From Bacteroidota bacterium (GTDB taxonomy: Bacteria; Bacteroidota; Bacteroidia; Chitinophagales; JADIYW01), in the NCBI GenBank assembly GCA_963169645.1, contig CAUJCO010000013.1, forward strand, positions 719,923-783,922: 64,000 bases of DNA, written 5' to 3'. Of this stretch, positions 36,127 to 45,168 are shown piece after piece. A program made the position numbers and the translations under genes. The notes beneath the pieces were generated by a model. That model was not told the origin of the DNA. It was given only the letters and a program-made list of their open reading frames with translations, and did no database searches. Each line of letters opens with the position of its first letter. Within the stretch, counting starts at the first letter, position 1.

Positions 36127-38508
36127 ATGGCAAAGAAAATCAATGAAGCTACCTCTACCGATTTGCCAATCATTCAACGATTAGTAAATGAGTACGGCTG
36201 GAAAGTGGGCGATACTTTATTGTATCAACAGCCTTATGATATTTCAGAAAATCTGAAAAAGGATTACCCAAATCTTAAAAACATTCGCCCTGATATAGTT
36301 TTGCAAGATTTGAATGGTGAAGTATTAGCCGTTATTGAAAACAATCTTGACAAAGAAAATAAAGACCTATTGAAATTGCGTACAGTGGTTACGCATTTGC
36401 TTAAACCTCGTTTTTTATATGCTTGCAGTGCCCAACGAATTTTATTTTACGACAATGCTTGGAAGGGCTTAGATGCAGGAGAATTTAAGCAAGTAACCAA
36501 CTTTATGAGCTTGGAAGAAATGAAGCTCAAAGTGGAGCAACAGAAAAAAATTGCTTCCAACAAAGAAATTACCATTGACACTGCCATTGCAGGTGGCTTC
36601 GACCCAAGTATTGGCAAAGAAAGATATTACCAACTGCAATGTATTCGTACAATTATAGAAAACTACAAAACAGGAAAACAAAAAATGCTTATCCATATGG
36701 CAACAGGTTTGGGGAAAACCCGAACAGCCGTAGCCTTGGTAAAAGCGTTATTAAGCAGTGGATTAACCAAGCGGATTTTGTTTGTGGTGGACAGACGAAT
36801 GTTAGCCAAGCAAGCCGTTGATGATGGCTTTGCATTAATCAGTAGAGAGCACACAAGCAGTTGGATAACTACTTCCAATTTCAGAGCAAGAAAACACGCC
36901 AGCATTCACGTTGTGGTTATCGATACTTTGGAGTTAATACACAGCGATTTACCTTCCAATTTTTACGATTTAATTATAGTGGACGAGTGCCACAGAAGCA
37001 TTAACGTAAACAGAAAACTAATCTTCGACCATTTTCTTTGTCCGAGAGTGGGTTTAACTGCAACACCAAGAATTGCCACACCTAAAGAAGGAACAGAAGT
37101 TGACGAGGAAGATTTGGCAATCATTGACACCTACAAATTATTTGGCTGCGAAACTGGCGAACCTGATTTCCAATTTGATATGGAACGGGGTATTAACGAA
37201 GGTTTCCTTGCTCCTTATAAACCCATTGAACTTCTTACTTCACTCATTCAAGAAGCCGAAGAAAACGGCATTTCATTCGATCATGTTTTAGAACCTAACG
37301 AAAAATTTTCTATTGCATTAGAAGCAGAAAAGAAGCTGAAATTGGAACAACTCAACCGCAAATTTATTTCAGAAGAAAACTGTTTGCGAATTGCAGAAGA
37401 AGTGAAAAAGAATACCCAATACGGTGAGAAAGTAATTTTGTTCGGCGTTAGTCAGGCACATTGTATTGAATTAGCAAAAGCAGTAAATACTGTTTTTGAA
37501 AAAGACCACTCCGAAAAACCCTATTACGCAGAAGCGGTCATTTCAGAAAACAACGAACTAAATGAAACACTTAAAGCATGGTTTAAGAAACCCTATCAAA
37601 AGCCATACTTAGTTACTTCGGTAGATATTTTAAGCACAGGTGTTGATATTCCTTGCGTTCGTTACATTGCATTTGCAGGACTTACAAAATCAGTAGGCAA
37701 ATACATTCAAATGGTTGGTCGTGGTACACGACTTGACCCAAAAACAGGCAAATTCAGTTTTACCATTTTAGACTTTGTAGGTTTATGCAGACGAATGGAA
37801 GACAATGGAAAAGGAACACGGAAAGAAAACGCGAAAGTTGTAAAACAAGGTGACCAAAAACCAAAAGTGCTAGGAACACCGCAACCAAAGGGCGACTACT
37901 TTTTAATTGACAATCCTGACCCAGCTCATTTAATTCAGAGAGTAGAAATTCACGGTGACTCAATCATTGTTAAAGACAACATTCCAATTGAAGAGGCCAA
38001 ACGTATTTTTGAAGAAGAATTAAAGAAATCACAAGAGCCAGTTATGGCAGACTTGAAAACAAAAGCCGAACAAGATGACTATCAACCAACAGAAGAAGAA
38101 ATGGCTAAACTGATTGACTGGTTGAGCAAACCAAACATATTTTTAGACGAAGGACATTTGCAAAAAATGTACGACTTCCCCGAAGGTTCAGTTTGGGATT
38201 TTTTACTACATGCATTAGGTAAAAAGAAAATTCCGACACCAAAAGAACGTATTGAGAAAAACTATCTTTCTTACATACACACATACGACTTTACAGACGA
38301 GCAGATAATTGTATTAAAAAAAATCAAAGACATTTTTGCTTCCAACCTTGCTTCCAAACGTAGCATTGACGAGAAAGACATTTTTGGAAATCCGATTTAT
38401 GAAAGACTCTTAGGTTCATACAGTGAAATAAATAAAAAGTTTGATGGCAAATTTAACTTAGTAATAAGTGATTTGAAAAACACATTTGGGCAACAAATCA
38501 GATTTTAA
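36127..38508 (+). CDS. hsdR: Type I restriction enzyme R subunit (HsdR)
   Basis: 793 aa. The N-terminal nuclease region has IRPDIVLQDLNGEVLAVIEN: D56 and E71 fit the PD-(D/E)xK pattern, but the expected Lys is Asn73. The helicase/translocase core has Walker A MATGLGKT (191-198), DECH (286-289) and GLTATP, then the second RecA domain with STGVDIPCVRYIAF and QMVGRGTRLDP. A C-terminal helical domain for complex assembly follows. ATP-driven translocation should be intact; cleavage is uncertain because of the substitution. Gene order is hsdMS, KilA-N, hsdR, AbiGi-like. Confidence 0.9.
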   Translation: MAKKINEATSTDLPIIQRLVNEYGWKVGDTLLYQQPYDISENLKKDYPNLKNIRPDIVLQDLNGEVLAVIENNLDKENKDLLKLRTVVTHLLKPRFLYACSAQRILFYDNAWKGLDAGEFKQVTNFMSLEEMKLKVEQQKKIASNKEITIDTAIAGGFDPSIGKERYYQLQCIRTIIENYKTGKQKMLIHMATGLGKTRTAVALVKALLSSGLTKRILFVVDRRMLAKQAVDDGFALISREHTSSWITTSNFRARKHASIHVVVIDTLELIHSDLPSNFYDLIIVDECHRSINVNRKLIFDHFLCPRVGLTATPRIATPKEGTEVDEEDLAIIDTYKLFGCETGEPDFQFDMERGINEGFLAPYKPIELLTSLIQEAEENGISFDHVLEPNEKFSIALEAEKKLKLEQLNRKFISEENCLRIAEEVKKNTQYGEKVILFGVSQAHCIELAKAVNTVFEKDHSEKPYYAEAVISENNELNETLKAWFKKPYQKPYLVTSVDILSTGVDIPCVRYIAFAGLTKSVGKYIQMVGRGTRLDPKTGKFSFTILDFVGLCRRMEDNGKGTRKENAKVVKQGDQKPKVLGTPQPKGDYFLIDNPDPAHLIQRVEIHGDSIIVKDNIPIEEAKRIFEEELKKSQEPVMADLKTKAEQDDYQPTEEEMAKLIDWLSKPNIFLDEGHLQKMYDFPEGSVWDFLLHALGKKKIPTPKERIEKNYLSYIHTYDFTDEQIIVLKKIKDIFASNLASKRSIDEKDIFGNPIYERLLGSYSEINKKFDGKFNLVISDLKNTFGQQIRF

Positions 38509-38516
38509 ATAATTAT

Positions 38517-39197
38517 ATGGCTAGAATAAGTTCAAGTACACTTTTCAATTTCACAGATAGTATTGACCACTTGGTTGATAATCTAAAAAAGGGTTTCTAT
38601 TGCCACAATACTTTTGAAAAATTGCCAATAGCAAATAATGGTTATCGTGTTCCAATGGCTTGTTTTTGCGATATACCATTAAGTCTAATAAACGAACACT
38701 TTGATTGGTACGGCAGATACGGTATTGGGATAAAAAGAACTTATGCTAGACAAAATGGAGTTAAACCTGTTTGGTACGTTACAAGTGAAAGTAACCTTGT
38801 TAAGAATCTTGTAAAGAACAAAGACCTATCAGAATACGAAAGAAAGCATCTTGTTCCCTATCTGAAACAGTTCATCGGTTATCAGAAATATAAAGATGGG
38901 AAAGACAAAAGGAAAAAGTTCTATGATGAAAGGGAATGGAGATTTATACCTGACAACAGTCTAGTTGAAATTTACTTTGGTTCAAAAGCTCAACATGCAA
39001 TATCAGAAGCGAAGCAAAACGGAGACAGAATGAAAATTGATTTAAATGAAATTGAATACATAATCATTGAGAAAGAAACTGATTTTGACAGGATGATTAA
39101 AGAGCTTCGAACAATAGCAAGTAAGGACAATAACTTAAGATTTGAAAATTTGATTGCCAAGATAATGACAGCAAAACAAATAGAAAGAGACTTTTAG
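38517..39197 (+). CDS. AbiGi-like abortive-infection protein
   Basis: 226 aa soluble protein. The opening SSSTLFNFTDSIDHLVDNLK, then YRVPMACFCDIPLSLINEHF and YGRYGIGIKRTYARQNGVKP, with DEREWRFIPD later, agree with the AbiGi family (described as the antitoxin of the AbiG phage-exclusion pair). No AbiGii toxin gene follows: the next sequence is the boundary hairpin. It lies 8 bp after hsdR, so it is likely cotranscribed. The family assignment is from memory of its motifs and is moderately secure; the function in this setting is unknown. Confidence 0.7.
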   Translation: MARISSSTLFNFTDSIDHLVDNLKKGFYCHNTFEKLPIANNGYRVPMACFCDIPLSLINEHFDWYGRYGIGIKRTYARQNGVKPVWYVTSESNLVKNLVKNKDLSEYERKHLVPYLKQFIGYQKYKDGKDKRKKFYDEREWRFIPDNSLVEIYFGSKAQHAISEAKQNGDRMKIDLNEIEYIIIEKETDFDRMIKELRTIASKDNNLRFENLIAKIMTAKQIERDF

Positions 39198-39477
39198 CCA
39201 ACGCATTTGGTGGCACATTTGCAAAACCGCACAAGCCCACGTTAAAGCCAAGTTTTGCAAAAGAGCCACCAAGCCAACACACAAAGAAAAACACGAAATG
39301 ACAACGAACAAACACGACAGAAAAGAAGGGCGAAGTGCTAACAGCGGTTTTGCAAAAAAGCGGGGCTGAAGTGCTTAAATTAAAGTGTAGTTTTTCAAAT
39401 CAACATTTGTGCCGGGTTACAGTTTTGTGTCCTGAAATCCCGAACGAACGCCAAGCCCATAAACGGTGCTTGCCTAT
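39198..39477. other. Structured intergenic region after the defence cassette
   Basis: 280 bp without a gene. It contains the hairpin at 39207-39272, a 13-nt stretch (39218-39230) that recurs inverted at 39344-39356, a direct repeat GAAGTGCT (39332 and 39367), and an imperfect hairpin with CGGG/CCCG arms (39413-39442). The base composition differs from the flanking L,D-transpeptidase genes. Confidence 0.7.
39207..39272. repeat. Downstream boundary hairpin of the defence cassette
   Basis: The 21-nt arms 39207-39227 and 39252-39272 match at 18 of 21 positions, with the three mismatches together in the middle. The 24-nt loop begins CGCACAAGCCCAC. The element starts within 10 bp of the AbiGi-like stop codon. 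Confidence 0.75.
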
Positions 39478-40257
39478 TTATTCACCCAATTCTGTTACTA
39501 CTTCTGCTAAGCTGGATTCGCTATAATTCTTTAAAATTGTAGAATGCGTTTTGTAAAATGTATTTGGATGATAAATAAATAAGCAAGAACCGCCTTTTAA
39601 TAAGCTGATTATTTGCTCGTTTTTTTCTAATGGTAATGCCGGACAACCTTGGCTACGACCTAATTTTCCGTTGTTGGCAATAAATTGTTTGCTCACATAA
39701 TCGGCACCGTGAATCACCACACCTCTGTCTCTGGCTTTATCGTTGATGCCTGTTTCTTGTCCGTCTAATCGAAGTGAAAAACCATTTTTACCTTCGTATG
39801 TTTCATTGCAAATATAAAAACCTAAGCTGCTTTGGTATGATTCCGCTTTGTTGGAAAATTTAGAAGCCCAAATTTCGCCACTGTTTCTGCCGTGTGCCAC
39901 CAAACTCTTCGCAATAACTTGTTTAGTTTTTAGGTTGATGACAAAGAGTCTTTCTTCCGTAGATGGTTTGCTAAAATCAACAATGGTAAGAATGTCTTTT
40001 TTAAGAATTTTTCCGTTATTGTTTAATGCAGCATAACCGGAAAGTGCATATTTCATGGCATCTGCAGATACATACGAAAAGCAATCTAAATAATTATTAA
40101 TAAGGTTTTCGGTTGGGTTTGTTTTTTCTATATCAAACAAATAATCTGTCGGGATTTTTGAAGCAGTAGCCATGTTGGTTTCATTTGCGTATGTCGGCAA
40201 ATGATTCAACGGAAAAAAAACGACTAATGCTATCAAAAAGATAGTTCTTTTGCTCAT
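39478..40257 (-). CDS. Murein L,D-transpeptidase, YkuD_2 type
   Basis: 259 aa, secreted: N-terminal signal peptide (about 1-24, LIALVVFF core, ending TYAN). The catalytic domain has VIHGADYVSKQFI with the His and LGRSQGCPALP with the nucleophilic Cys, the layout of the YkuD_2 family rather than the SHGC form of the gene at 30159. Predicted periplasmic peptidoglycan cross-linking or lipoprotein attachment. The gene points towards the defence cassette. Confidence 0.85.
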   Translation of the reverse strand: MSKRTIFLIALVVFFPLNHLPTYANETNMATASKIPTDYLFDIEKTNPTENLINNYLDCFSYVSADAMKYALSGYAALNNNGKILKKDILTIVDFSKPSTEERLFVINLKTKQVIAKSLVAHGRNSGEIWASKFSNKAESYQSSLGFYICNETYEGKNGFSLRLDGQETGINDKARDRGVVIHGADYVSKQFIANNGKLGRSQGCPALPLEKNEQIISLLKGGSCLFIYHPNTFYKTHSTILKNYSESSLAEVVTELGE

Positions 40258-40488
40258 AATAATACTTGTTAAAAGTGTTTACGTATTGTAAAAATTGACT
40301 ATACGTTGCGTTTTCTGTAATTAAAAATACAAAATATACTTGCAGATACACCTTTTAGTGTACTTGAAAATGCTTAAATACTTGTTAAAACGAGCATTTT
40401 TAGCAGTTTTTTAAGAAGCGTTTTGATAAATGTCAAAAGATAAAATAGAAGCACGAAAAATGAAAAACGTTTTCCGCTAACAACATCT
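40258..40488. other. Intergenic region, no gene
   Basis: 231 bp between two minus-strand genes. AAAATGCT and AGCATTTT form a weak 8-bp stem with an 18-nt loop near 40367-40401, and a short TACAC/GTGTA palindrome lies near 40345. No gene is supported. Confidence 0.5.
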
Positions 40489-41397
40489 TTATAAAAATAA
40501 TCCTTGAAAATAGGATTTTTGAAGCAGCAAAAATGTCTTGAAATTCAAATGGTATTTTCCGCTAAATAAAAACCGAAGATTCAACCTAAAAAAGAAATAT
40601 ACAATGTTATACCAACCCCAAAATGTTTGTTGTTTTTTTAAATAATACACATGGTTTCGGGTAAATAGGTGAACATAAAAATCATTGAATTTAAATTTTT
40701 TTGCACCACCTTCTTTCATATTGGATAAGCCACCCACTTTATGAAAAAATTGGATAAAAGGATAGTAAAATAAACGATACTTTCCTTGCTTATAAATGCG
40801 ATAAAAAAAGTCGGTATCATCATAATAGGCAAAGTATTTTTCATCAAACAAGCCGATGTCTGCAATCACTTCTTTTTTCATCAATACACAACATGTTGGT
40901 GCGTAATCCATCGGTTCAATGGTGTTAAATTGACCTTTGTCTTCTTGCTGTATTCCGATATGATTAGTCATGCAACCTTCGCGTTCATTGAATTTTGTGC
41001 CTGCCCACCAAATGAGATTGGTTTCAGGATAATACATCATTTTGGGAGCCACCAAACTGCAATTCAACACAATTAATTGGCTGGATAATTTCTCCAAAAG
41101 TGTGTCTTCAAATTCAACATCGTTATTGATAATTAATAGCTCCTCACATCCATCTTTTATAGCTTGTTGAATACCTTGATTATTGCCGGCAGCCACACCA
41201 ACGTTTTTGGTATTTGCTATAACAACTATTCTGGAATCCGGATATTTTTTTATTCGCTCCAGTGTGTTATCCGATGAGATATTATCAATGATGTAAAGTA
41301 TAAAGTTGGTATGCGATTGTGCTAATACACATTGTAGAAAAGGCTCAATTACAGCCGCACTGTTGTAAGTTATCGTAACTAATCCTATTTTCTTCAT
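40489..41397 (-). CDS. Glycosyltransferase family 2, rhamnosyltransferase-like
   Basis: GT2 enzyme of 302 aa. KKIGLVTITYNSAAVIEPFL, YIIDNISSDNTLERI (about 35-49), NVGVAAGNNQGI (about 65-76) and LLIINNDVEFED form the WcaA/rhamnosyltransferase-type GT-A domain, where the DxD is NND. FDEKYFAYYDDTDFFYRIYK is the catalytic acidic block. It is last in a four-gene minus-strand glycan operon starting at 44421. Confidence 0.86.
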   Translation of the reverse strand: MKKIGLVTITYNSAAVIEPFLQCVLAQSHTNFILYIIDNISSDNTLERIKKYPDSRIVVIANTKNVGVAAGNNQGIQQAIKDGCEELLIINNDVEFEDTLLEKLSSQLIVLNCSLVAPKMMYYPETNLIWWAGTKFNEREGCMTNHIGIQQEDKGQFNTIEPMDYAPTCCVLMKKEVIADIGLFDEKYFAYYDDTDFFYRIYKQGKYRLFYYPFIQFFHKVGGLSNMKEGGAKKFKFNDFYVHLFTRNHVYYLKKQQTFWGWYNIVYFFFRLNLRFLFSGKYHLNFKTFLLLQKSYFQGLFL

Positions 41398-41451
41398 CTC
41401 TATTTTAAAGGTTTAATGGTTTAGCGTCTGACGACTACCAACAATTCAAAA

Positions 41452-42594
41452 TTATTTCATCAATCCTTTTGCTTTTAATTCTGCCAATGATTGCTCGTAT
41501 TTATCTGTTTGTATTTCTTGTTGCTTTACCCAATCGCAAAAGCGTTTTATACCGTTATTAAAATCAATATTTGGTGTAAATCCTATTAATTGCTGAAGCC
41601 GATTGATGTCTGCAAAATTATGTCGGATATCGCCTTTGCGGTATTGTCCAGAAATCTCTAACGGCACTGCTTTCTCATAGTGCTGCATTAAGGTATTTGC
41701 TACTTGCAAAACAGATGTTGCTATTCCGGTGCCAACATTCATCACGTTATAATTTGCGGTGTTCTTTTCGATGCTTAAGAAAGTTGCTTGCACTACATCA
41801 TCAATAAAAACAAAATCTCTACTTTCTAAACCATCTTCAAAAATATTAATTGATTTTTGTTGCAAAATGCGGGTAGAAAATATAGATAAAATGCCGGTGT
41901 ATGGATTGGTTAGCGATTGCCCGGGTCCGTACACATTTTGATAACGAAGTGCTACACACGGAATGTTTAAGGAAGAACAGCATATCATCAAAGCTTGTTC
42001 TTGATGATATTTCGTTAATCCATAAATAGACTTAGGTTGAATTTTACTGTCTTCATCGGTGGCAACTACTTGTAAAAATTCGGTTGGGTTATTCGGATTG
42101 CGTAATTCAAAAATTCCGTTTTCTAAATCCTGTTCTAATCTATTTGTTGGATAAATAAATTGTTGCTCTTGTTGGGAAAAATATTTTCCTTCACCATAAA
42201 CTGCACGTGAGCTCGCAATAATTACTTTCTCTATTTTGTGTTTTTCATTGGTTAAGTAATCCAATAAAATAGCGGTGCCGCTCACATTCACCTGAGTGTA
42301 TCGCTCAATTTCGTACATGCTTTGTCCTGTGCCTGTTTCTGCTGCAAAATGTACGATGACATGTTGATTTTGTAAGGCATTTTTCCAATCTTCTTTACGT
42401 GTAACATCTCCTTTTATAAAATGAACTTTATCTTTTATAGATTGATATAAAGGCGAGGTGGTTTCCGGATTTTCTCCATGTATTTGTGGCAATAAATTAT
42501 CTAAAACGGTTACTTGATAACCGGCGTCGATTAAGCGTAATGCGAGTTTAGAGCCAATAAATCCGGCACCGCCGGTGATGAGAATATTCTTCAA
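41452..42594 (-). CDS. NAD-dependent sugar epimerase/dehydratase
   Basis: Extended short-chain dehydrogenase of 380 aa. GGAGFIG (8-14) binds NAD. The catalytic set is ASSRAVYGEG (Ser about 129) with Y191 and K195 in SIYGLTKYHQ. GTGQSMYEIERYTQVNVSGT and LRYQNVYGPGQSL resemble dTDP-L-rhamnose 4-epimerase-type enzymes, a likely but unproven activity. It is flanked by GT2 genes, with 46 bp to the upstream GT2 start. Confidence 0.85.
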   Translation of the reverse strand: MKNILITGGAGFIGSKLALRLIDAGYQVTVLDNLLPQIHGENPETTSPLYQSIKDKVHFIKGDVTRKEDWKNALQNQHVIVHFAAETGTGQSMYEIERYTQVNVSGTAILLDYLTNEKHKIEKVIIASSRAVYGEGKYFSQQEQQFIYPTNRLEQDLENGIFELRNPNNPTEFLQVVATDEDSKIQPKSIYGLTKYHQEQALMICCSSLNIPCVALRYQNVYGPGQSLTNPYTGILSIFSTRILQQKSINIFEDGLESRDFVFIDDVVQATFLSIEKNTANYNVMNVGTGIATSVLQVANTLMQHYEKAVPLEISGQYRKGDIRHNFADINRLQQLIGFTPNIDFNNGIKRFCDWVKQQEIQTDKYEQSLAELKAKGLMK

Positions 42595-42640
42595 TGCGAT
42601 TTGTTTTTAGAATATTCAAAAGTATAAAAAATAAATAAGA

Positions 42641-43573
42641 TTAAGCTCGAAGAATCATCTTAAACGTATGCCAAAAGGTGGTTCTAAAAAATTTATTTTT
42701 TAGCATCAGTTGTTTGCGTTGCCAGCTGCTACTATCTTTCAATAAAATAAAATTATCTAAAATTGGATTAGTATATGATATAGATTTTAATCTATCTCGA
42801 AGTGCTTCGGCTTGTGCCACTCGGATGGCAATGAAATATTCATACATTGCTCTCGATTGACTATTCTCAAAAAAACGTTTTAGTTTATTAAAGCTATATT
42901 TCTTTTGTCGAGTAACGTTTTGTTCATGGTTTCTGAGCAATACCAACGGTGTTTCAATACCTTGATGTTTGCCAACACACACCGCAAGCAATGCTAACCA
43001 ATGATCGTGTAAGATGGCTTGTTTGGGCAGTGGTTTCGCCAGTTCTGCCATGGAGCGGTTTATGGTAATGGCACAACCATGCGGAATATTTTGTACCAAG
43101 AGTCGGTTTAATGTAAAATATGCCGGACGCAAATCCAGCTGTTTCCAAACAGACTCAAACGTTACATTTCCGTTTTCATCTACGGTCGTCATGTCTGAAT
43201 AAACTAAGCAGGGCGTGGAGGTTTGTCCGGCTTCTAAGTTGCAAATAATGTTCAGTGATTTTTCAATTTTATTGGATAACCAAATATCATCTTGGTCGCA
43301 AAAAAATAGATAATCTGCATCCGCATTTTCCAATAAGATGCCAAAATTTTGTGTTGCACCTACATTCTTTCTATCATCTTGTAACAAAAAAAATTTAGTA
43401 GGATATTTTGAGATATACTGTTGGAGTATAGATAGTGTATTATCTGTTGAGCCATCGTCTCTGATTAATACACGGAATGCCGTATATGTTTGTTGTAACA
43501 AACTTTCTAATTGTTGTTCTAGAAATTGTTCACCGTTGTAGGTGGCTAATAATATTTGAACAGAGCGTTGCAT
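42641..43573 (-). CDS. Glycosyltransferase family 2, rhamnosyltransferase-like
   Basis: GT2 enzyme of 310 aa with VQILLATYNGEQFLEQQLES, IRDDGSTDNTLSIL (about 37-50), NVGATQNFGILL and the DxD-like FFCDQDDIWLSNKIEK (about 90-105), the pattern of alpha-rhamnosyl transferases. VQNIPHGCAITINR and ILHDHWLALLA are typical later blocks. The start codon shares one base with the stop of the sulfotransferase gene, so they are translationally linked. Confidence 0.86.
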   Translation of the reverse strand: MQRSVQILLATYNGEQFLEQQLESLLQQTYTAFRVLIRDDGSTDNTLSILQQYISKYPTKFFLLQDDRKNVGATQNFGILLENADADYLFFCDQDDIWLSNKIEKSLNIICNLEAGQTSTPCLVYSDMTTVDENGNVTFESVWKQLDLRPAYFTLNRLLVQNIPHGCAITINRSMAELAKPLPKQAILHDHWLALLAVCVGKHQGIETPLVLLRNHEQNVTRQKKYSFNKLKRFFENSQSRAMYEYFIAIRVAQAEALRDRLKSISYTNPILDNFILLKDSSSWQRKQLMLKNKFFRTTFWHTFKMILRA

Positions 43574-44421
43574 TAGATGGTATGATAGCCTAATTGTTGA
43601 ACGATGGGTTTGTTTTTTAGCTGCTCAAAAATAGCTACGTAGTGTTCATTTTTAGTAAATGCATACGCTCGGCTATTTTCAATTTTTTTTATTTCTTGCT
43701 CTATTTTGGTCGCATCATTTTTTAAACCACAGAACGCTATAAGATGTAAAAGATGTGGTTGTGGATTTGCTAAAAAATCTTCATATTTTATTTCCATATA
43801 GTTAGGAAATGCTTGTTTTAATGAGAGTGCTTTCGTTACATATTCTTCCCATAAATTATAACCTTCTTCTATGCTGGTTAATCGGAAATTTTGATGAAAG
43901 TTTTTACTAATTAAAAAATCTCGTTTTAATTTCTTTTTCCAATTCCATTCAAATTTATTTTTCAAGTCCAAATCTCGTTCAATATAACTGGATACCGCAT
44001 CAATTGGGTTGCGATAAATATGAATAATTTTTGGATTGGGAAAAATATGTTTCCAATAATCGATGGTGTAGGTGTTTTTGGGATCTTTCCATCCAAAAGG
44101 AAAATCAAGAAATTTGATGTTTTTATATTGAGCTGTAAATTTTCCTAAATATTGTTTCCGCTTTCCGGATTGCACAAAATAATCCAACGATTCCACCACT
44201 ACTTTTTCGCACGCCGGATTTTTATAACGCATGTTATACGGTTTCTCTGCAGTTGCCGTGTGTAAATCAAAAATCCAATTATTAATTTCCCAAAAGAAAA
44301 GTGCTTCGTTGTTAATTTCTTTTTCGGCACCAACAAATAAGCCTAAATTCTCCAACATTTTTGTAATCATGGTGGTACCACTTCGGTGCATGCCGAGAAT
44401 AATTATAGGTTGCTGGTGCAT
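43573..44421 (-). CDS. PAPS-dependent sulfotransferase
   Basis: 282 aa. The 5'-phosphosulfate loop is IILGMHRSGTTMITKM (about 7-22), and the 3'-phosphate motif is IIHIYRNPIDAVSSYI with conserved Arg and Ser. Length and layout fit the Sulfotransfer family. It transfers sulfate from PAPS to a hydroxyl, probably on a sugar of the polysaccharide made by this operon; the acceptor is inferred. It is first in the operon, divergent from the RluA-type gene. Confidence 0.82.
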   Translation of the reverse strand: MHQQPIIILGMHRSGTTMITKMLENLGLFVGAEKEINNEALFFWEINNWIFDLHTATAEKPYNMRYKNPACEKVVVESLDYFVQSGKRKQYLGKFTAQYKNIKFLDFPFGWKDPKNTYTIDYWKHIFPNPKIIHIYRNPIDAVSSYIERDLDLKNKFEWNWKKKLKRDFLISKNFHQNFRLTSIEEGYNLWEEYVTKALSLKQAFPNYMEIKYEDFLANPQPHLLHLIAFCGLKNDATKIEQEIKKIENSRAYAFTKNEHYVAIFEQLKNKPIVQQLGYHTI

Positions 44422-44469
44422 TCTACGAATTTACATTAACTTTGGAAAATTCTAAAATGAAAAAAGAGA

Positions 44470-45168
44470 ATGTTGGAAATCTTGTATGAAGACAACCATA
44501 TTATTGCGGTCAACAAAAAAAGTGGCGACATTGTGCAAGGCGATGAAACCGGTGACACACCATTAAGTGAATACGTGAAAGCGTATATAAAAGAAAAATA
44601 TGCTAAACCGGGCGACGTATTTTTAGGTGTGGTGCATCGCTTGGATAGGCCCGTTTCCGGTGTGGTGTTGTTTGCTCGCACTAGCAAAGCACTCACGCGA
44701 CTAAATGAACTTTTTAAAACGAAAGATATTGAAAAAACGTATTGGGCTGTAGTAAAAAATCTGCCACAAAAAAATGGCATTTTACAAACAGCTGGCACGC
44801 TCACGCATTATCATCAAAAAAATGAAAAATTACGCAAAGCAAAGTTATTTGATAAAGAAGTAGCACATACTAAAAAGTGTATTTTGCATTATCAATTATT
44901 GCATTCAACAACCCATTATTTTTTGTTGCAAATACAATTAGAAACAGGCCGTTTTCATCAAATTAGAGCACAATTATCAAAAGTAGGTGCACCTATAAAA
45001 GGCGATGTAAAATATGGCTACGAACGACCTAATGAAAATTCCAGAAGCATCCATTTGCATGCGCGAAAAATCACCTTTGACCATCCTATAAAAAAAGAAA
45101 AGATAGAAATTATTGCACCATTGCCTACAGAAACTGTGTGGAATTTATTTAGCGAGCAATCCACTTAA
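44470..45168 (+). CDS. RluA-family RNA pseudouridine synthase
   Basis: 232 aa, catalytic domain only (no S4 domain). The catalytic Asp is in GVVHRLDRPVSGVVLFART (about 57-75, HRLDxxxSG). LQIQLETGRFHQIRAQLSKVG is the second conserved block, and IHLHARKITFDHP closes the fold. It converts a uridine in rRNA or tRNA to pseudouridine. Convergent with the small gene at 45165, stops overlapping by 3 bp. Confidence 0.9.
   Translation: MLEILYEDNHIIAVNKKSGDIVQGDETGDTPLSEYVKAYIKEKYAKPGDVFLGVVHRLDRPVSGVVLFARTSKALTRLNELFKTKDIEKTYWAVVKNLPQKNGILQTAGTLTHYHQKNEKLRKAKLFDKEVAHTKKCILHYQLLHSTTHYFLLQIQLETGRFHQIRAQLSKVGAPIKGDVKYGYERPNENSRSIHLHARKITFDHPIKKEKIEIIAPLPTETVWNLFSEQST

Noticed and set aside
32018-39272. 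Reading the boundary hairpins as integron attC sites
   Set aside because: The flanking GCCAAC motifs are in direct, not inverted, orientation and do not fit the RYYYAAC/GTTRRRY core pair. No integrase is in the window.
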